From Mycogone perniciosa (lineage: Eukaryota > Ascomycota > Sordariomycetes > Hypocreales > Hypocreaceae), in the NCBI GenBank assembly GCA_025331125.1, contig JAOALB010000092.1:166816-230815 (forward strand): 64,000 nt of DNA, in the 5' to 3' direction. Below the pieces are notes generated by a model, which was given only the letters and a program-made list of their open reading frames with translations, ran no database searches and had not been told where the DNA came from. Below, piece after piece: positions 60,191-64,000 of the stretch (positions are counted from its first letter, which is position 1; the number at the start of each line of letters is the position of its first letter). A program made the position numbers and the translations under genes.

Positions 60191-61845
60191 ATGTTGTCAC
60201 TCTACACACTACTCATAACCACCTTGTATGGTGCTGCTATCCTCTACGTTCTGCAACGTATCGTGGATAGTGTTAGCTACTCAAGGAAGACGAAGGCTCG
60301 AGGATGCGGTGAGTTCAAGGCCTACCCGCACTGGGACCCGATTTGGGGACTTGATTTCGTGGTCTCCATGTCCCGGGCGTTCAAGGAACACCGCTTGCTG
60401 TCATGGATGGAAGACAGCTGGGCAACGGTAGGCTGCAAGACATTCAGAGCCCGATTCCTGGGCATGCGAATGGTGTACTCCTCTGAGATGGAGAACATGA
60501 AAGCCATGAGCACCAGTCAATGGGAGGAGTTTGTAATTGAGCCTATTCGTGTGGGCAACGGCGTTGCCGGCCCCTTCACTGGCAAGGGCGTCAGCACGGC
60601 GGATGGTCAATTCTGGCATTACAGTCGCGCAATGACGAAGCCATACTTCGATCGCCAAGGATTCTCTAACACGGACAGGCTGAAGCCATTCACAGACAAA
60701 CTTCTGGATCTGATTCCTACCGATGGAGCAGCATGCGATATGCAGGCCCTAATGCGTCGATGGGTAAGTTACCTCTGCATGTTTTGCGAGCCTCAAAAAT
60801 GCAATCTGTACTAAACGATGGGAATTTGTTTCCATATCCATAGTTTCTCGACACCTCAACAGAATTTCTCTTTGGGAAATCACGGGATAGCTTCGCATAC
60901 CCAGAGCGTGAGAATGTGGTCTCAGCCATGATCGACATCATGCGAGGTGCCCGTGTGCGCCTCACCATGGGCCGGTTTATGTTTCTACATCGTGACGCCA
61001 AATGGCGCGAGTCAATCAAATGCGTGCACAACTTTCTGGATGAATATATCCACCACGCCTACGAAGAGCTTGCCGAGCAGAAAGAGCGCTTAGGCGACAA
61101 TGTCGGCTCTGCCGACGACTCCGGAGAACGGACTTGTTGTGGGATATGGTTCACAAAATTGATGATCCAATTCTCTTGCGTGATCAGATCACAGGCGTGT
61201 GGTTTCCAAGCAACGAGACGACCAGTGTGTTCATTTCCAACACCATCTTCCAACTAGCACGGCACCCCAAGGTGTGGCAGCGACTGCAGGATGAAGTGCA
61301 GGCCCTTGGAGATGAGCCACTTACCTTTACTCGGCTGCGCAACATGCAATACATGAACTGGATCCTGAACGAAGGTAAGCAACAATGGGACCTCGTATGA
61401 TATCTGGGCTGACGTACTGTCTGCAGTACACCGTACGATGCCGAGCGGAATTCAGATGGTCCGTATGGCAGCCTGCGACACAACACTCCCCCGAGGCGGC
61501 GGCCCAGACGGTAGCAAGCCCATCTTCTGTGCTAAAGGCGACGTCGTGCACTGTAATCGCTACCTGATGCACCGGGACCCAGACTACTGGGGCCCTGATG
61601 CCGATCAGTTTCGGCCTGAACGCTGGGCTGATGCCAGGCCCCTGTGGAATTTCGTGCCCTTTGGTGGGGGTCCAAGGATCTGTCCAGCACATATTCTCGT
61701 GGCAACGGAATCGGCCTACGTCCTGACCCGTTTTTGTCAAAGGTTCAAAGCTATTCAGCCACGGGATGACCGACCCTATGTGCCAGTAAGGCGGGCCGGG
61801 CCAAGCAATCTTCACGGTGTTCAAATTGCAGTCACCCCATGGTAG
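60191..61845 (+). pseudogene. CYP52-like cytochrome P450 with a single-base frameshift
   Basis: Exons 60191-60763, 60844-61374 and 61427-61845 would give ~507 aa. An N-terminal anchor (TLLITTLYGAAILYVLQRIV) is followed by CYP52-clan blocks (GKGVSTADGQFWHYSRAMTK, FLDTSTEFLFGKS). The I-helix end NETT stands where AGRDTT is usual; the K-helix NEVHRT supplies ExxR across intron 2; the haem loop is FGGGPRICPAH. Between 61,081 and 61,134 the frame shifts by -1 (after SGERT, before LLWDMV), confirmed by exon phases that close only if one base is restored. Relatives hydroxylate fatty chains or polyketides. It is either a recent pseudogene or an assembly error, since all motifs are otherwise kept. Confidence 0.75.
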
Positions 61846-62337
61846 TAGATTGGGTTTGAACAGGGGGAGCATGAGATGGAATTGAGTATGTTAGTCATGT
61901 CAAATGATTGGTGTATCTGCATCCGAGCCAACGGTATTGAGTTGGACATCATGGAATATTATGGAACTAAACACTCGTTTTACTGGGTAAACCATGAGTC
62001 TAGTGAGATGCCTTGCTGCCCGATGTTTATCGGAATGCGATGTTTATTGTACGAGTAATGCCAAGGACTCTTCGCTTATTTTGAGCTCTCTACAAGAAGT
62101 CCAATACGAGACTAACATAGTGCACCCTTGGATGAATCAGTTCTTCACAGGTTTAGTAGGATCGCTATTATCACCGCGCATGAGCCCAGAATATTGAAAA
62201 GGGGGGGAGGAAGAGTGACTTCGGGCATTTTAAGTAGTACCAGGGTACCTAATATACATACGGGGCACAGACTGGTTGCGTGCGTACTTAGGCAGAAATA
62301 GAAATTTGGTTTATGGTCAATTGCCCGAAACAGCTAT
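61846..62337. other. convergent intergenic region
   Basis: About 490 bp between the P450 (+) and SDR (-) stop codons. Nothing coding recognised. A run of G (about 62,202-62,210) and AT-rich DNA are present. Confidence 0.5.
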
Positions 62338-63473
62338 CTAGGTTGAACCGGTGCTCCCTTTCAACGCCTCTGCAATGGCATGTTCCGTAGAATATATTGC
62401 CTTATCCGTCCACCCCTCGACCTCCAGCCACTGTAGAAATGCCCCCCCACTAACGCTGGTACTGTCACTTAAAACTCGATAGAAGCCACTGTATGGCACG
62501 TGGCACGATGCAACGTCGTCAGCGTCAAATTCACCACTGCGAAGTTGATCCCTGCTGGGATACCGACGACTGAATGCATGAAAGAGCTGCCGCTCGCCGC
62601 TTTGACTCTCATCGACAGCCACTAGATGAAAGATCGGCAGTAGGAAACGCTTTAGTAGTGCGCCAATGGCACCGCCGGTCGACAGCAAGTTGGAGACGAA
62701 ATCGGTGGCTACCCAGCCGGGGTGAATGTGGAGGAATGCAATATGGGGATTTTGCGAGGCAAGTTGATTGAGTGCTAGTGTATGAAGCGTTGTCAGTTGA
62801 TCCACAGCTCGTAACGAGCTGTGGTTGCATGCATTGTCAAGAGTCAGGCCAAAATCGCCCTTCTCTGTGAAGAGCGATCGTTCATGTCCTCCTGCGAGAA
62901 TGGATAGGACGCGTGGCCGACAAGATGCATTCAGGAGAGGCAGGAGCTGCGATATGAGATGGATTCTGACGTAGTGAGACAGCACAAAGCAGGTATCGAG
63001 CCCTTCTTCGGTATCTCCACGGCGATGATCATACATGTCAGCGAAAGCGTTGCCATGTAGAAACCAGTTGTACGGAATTAAGTTCGTACGAAATTGAGTC
63101 AACCAACAGGGGACTTACAGTGCGGGCCACCAAAGGCCAGATAGCCGGGGCTCATGTAAAGCAGGTCAAGGTGGCTTTCCCGCCTCAACAACTGCTCAGA
63201 AACCAAATCGGCATTGCGTACCAGTGAAACGTCGGTCTCGATAAAAGCAATCAAGGCTCCAGGATTGATGGCCTCCAACTCTAGAAGGATGGGTGAGAAC
63301 TGCGTCTCGGACCTGCCGATGACGTATAGGCGAGGGGCCTTGAGCCTGGCAGTCATGGATCTGAGCGTGGCAAGGCCGATGCCACGTGTCCCGCCGACGA
63401 AGAGGGCGACGAAGCCTTCAGGACGATCCGTAAGGGCCTCATTGTGAGCGAGAACTGTACTGAACGATACCAT
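62338..63473 (-). CDS. short-chain dehydrogenase/reductase-like protein
   Basis: Exons 63119-63473 and 62338-63014 give 343 aa; the intron GTAAGT...GGAG joins GPH to YTEEGLD. The cofactor motif GGTRGIG is at residues 27-33, followed by LYVIGRSE and the acidic turn FIETDVSL typical of Rossmann SDRs. Downstream come LDLLYMSPGYLAFGG (the NNAG-like region) and VLSILAGG. I do not see a clear YxxxK catalytic pair: the equivalent segment reads LSHYVRIHL, with Arg and no Lys at the expected place. It may be a divergent or non-classical member, as in several fungal secondary-metabolite SDRs. It is probably part of the broken PKS-NRPS cluster. No lesion seen. Confidence 0.82.
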
Positions 63474-64000
63474 GATCTATGTGAAATTGCGAATGATGCA
63501 ATGGAGAGGGTCGGTTGTGGCATCTTGTACTTGAGATTCCTATGCCAAGCCCACCGCCACCCGTCTGGAGCTTAACAGAGCGCTCTGCCAAATAGGCTAA
63601 TGGGGGAGTGATTAAGTTTTAGCATGTACTCTAATAATGCTACTCCGCACTCCGTGCTCGTACATGCTTGGTTTCCCCACAACCCCCCGGTTATGCGGTC
63701 TGATCCCTTTTTTAAATTTATAGGCCTTACCAAACTAGCGGAACTCGAGTGGAACAGCAGATCTATTACGTTTATCATTGCTATTCTTCCATGGAACATA
63801 ACCATACAGCCGGATGACCTGATCGAATTTTCCAGGGTTTTATGGTACAGCTAGCTAGCTAACTCATAGATGTGAATGGTTTACTTTTACTCCGTACGGA
63901 GTACATATAGTAAACACAAATTTCTATCAATCACAGATCAACAGTATGAGGGCTCATTGACGAATGCATAAAATGATAGAATTCGACACTCTTGCTGATC
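63474..64000. other. intergenic region to window end
   Basis: SDR promoter side. No gene recognised. It contains one perfect dispersed palindrome (63888-63903) and variant CTCCGCACTCCGTGC units near 63,643. Confidence 0.55.
63888..63903. repeat. 16-bp palindrome TACTCCGTACGGAGTA
   Basis: A perfect copy, identical to the one at 10951-10966. Confidence 0.85.

Overview
The window is nuclear DNA of a filamentous ascomycete, most likely a eurotiomycete (Aspergillus/Penicillium type). Genes carry short GT-AG introns of about 50-110 nt, intergenic spacers are long, and a 16-bp palindrome TACTCCGTACGGAGTA recurs outside exons. AT-rich, repeat-degraded blocks look like old RIP (repeat-induced point mutation) targets. 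I rebuilt exon-intron structures by hand from reading frames, splice signals and phase; none is confirmed by transcript data.

Left part (1-28 kb), ordinary chromosome: a 6.9-kb gene-free stretch before a two-finger C2H2 regulator (probably FlbC), an F-box/LRR-like protein, a GPR1/FUN34/YaaH acetate-type transporter, an F-box protein with membrane segments, a cellular RNA-dependent RNA polymerase (RNA silencing), an EthD-like plus alpha/beta-hydrolase fusion and a 2EXR-type protein.

Middle part (29-48 kb), a secondary-metabolite locus: flavin-dependent halogenase, non-reducing PKS (SAT-KS-AT-PT-ACP-TE, no methyltransferase), NRPS-like A-T-R carboxylate reductase and UbiA prenyltransferase. 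This is the core set known from LL-Z1272beta (stbA/B/C) and ascochlorin (ascA-D). The predicted route is orsellinic acid, prenylation, reduction to an aryl aldehyde and ring chlorination, giving an ilicicolin/colletochlorin-type meroterpenoid. The set is split by transposon debris: a perfect-hairpin MITE, a ~150-bp inverted repeat on both sides of the PKS, a second MITE, an old LTR pair, and a solo LTR with a perfect CTTTT target duplication. The reductase has an in-frame TAG between its A and T domains, and the prenyltransferase has a TAG/frameshifted C-terminus, so the pathway may be decaying or may need unusual expression.

Right part (49-63.5 kb): a LaeA-like methyltransferase divergent from an apparently intact P450 (503 aa, one GC-AG intron); then the rear half of a PKS-NRPS hybrid (psiKR/KR-ACP-C-A-T-R) with no KS-AT-DH, an in-frame TAG and a frameshift; a CYP52-like P450 with a 1-nt frameshift; and an SDR-type protein. 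This looks like the wreck of a second cluster. No terpene cyclase, cluster-specific Zn2Cys6 regulator or efflux pump was found.
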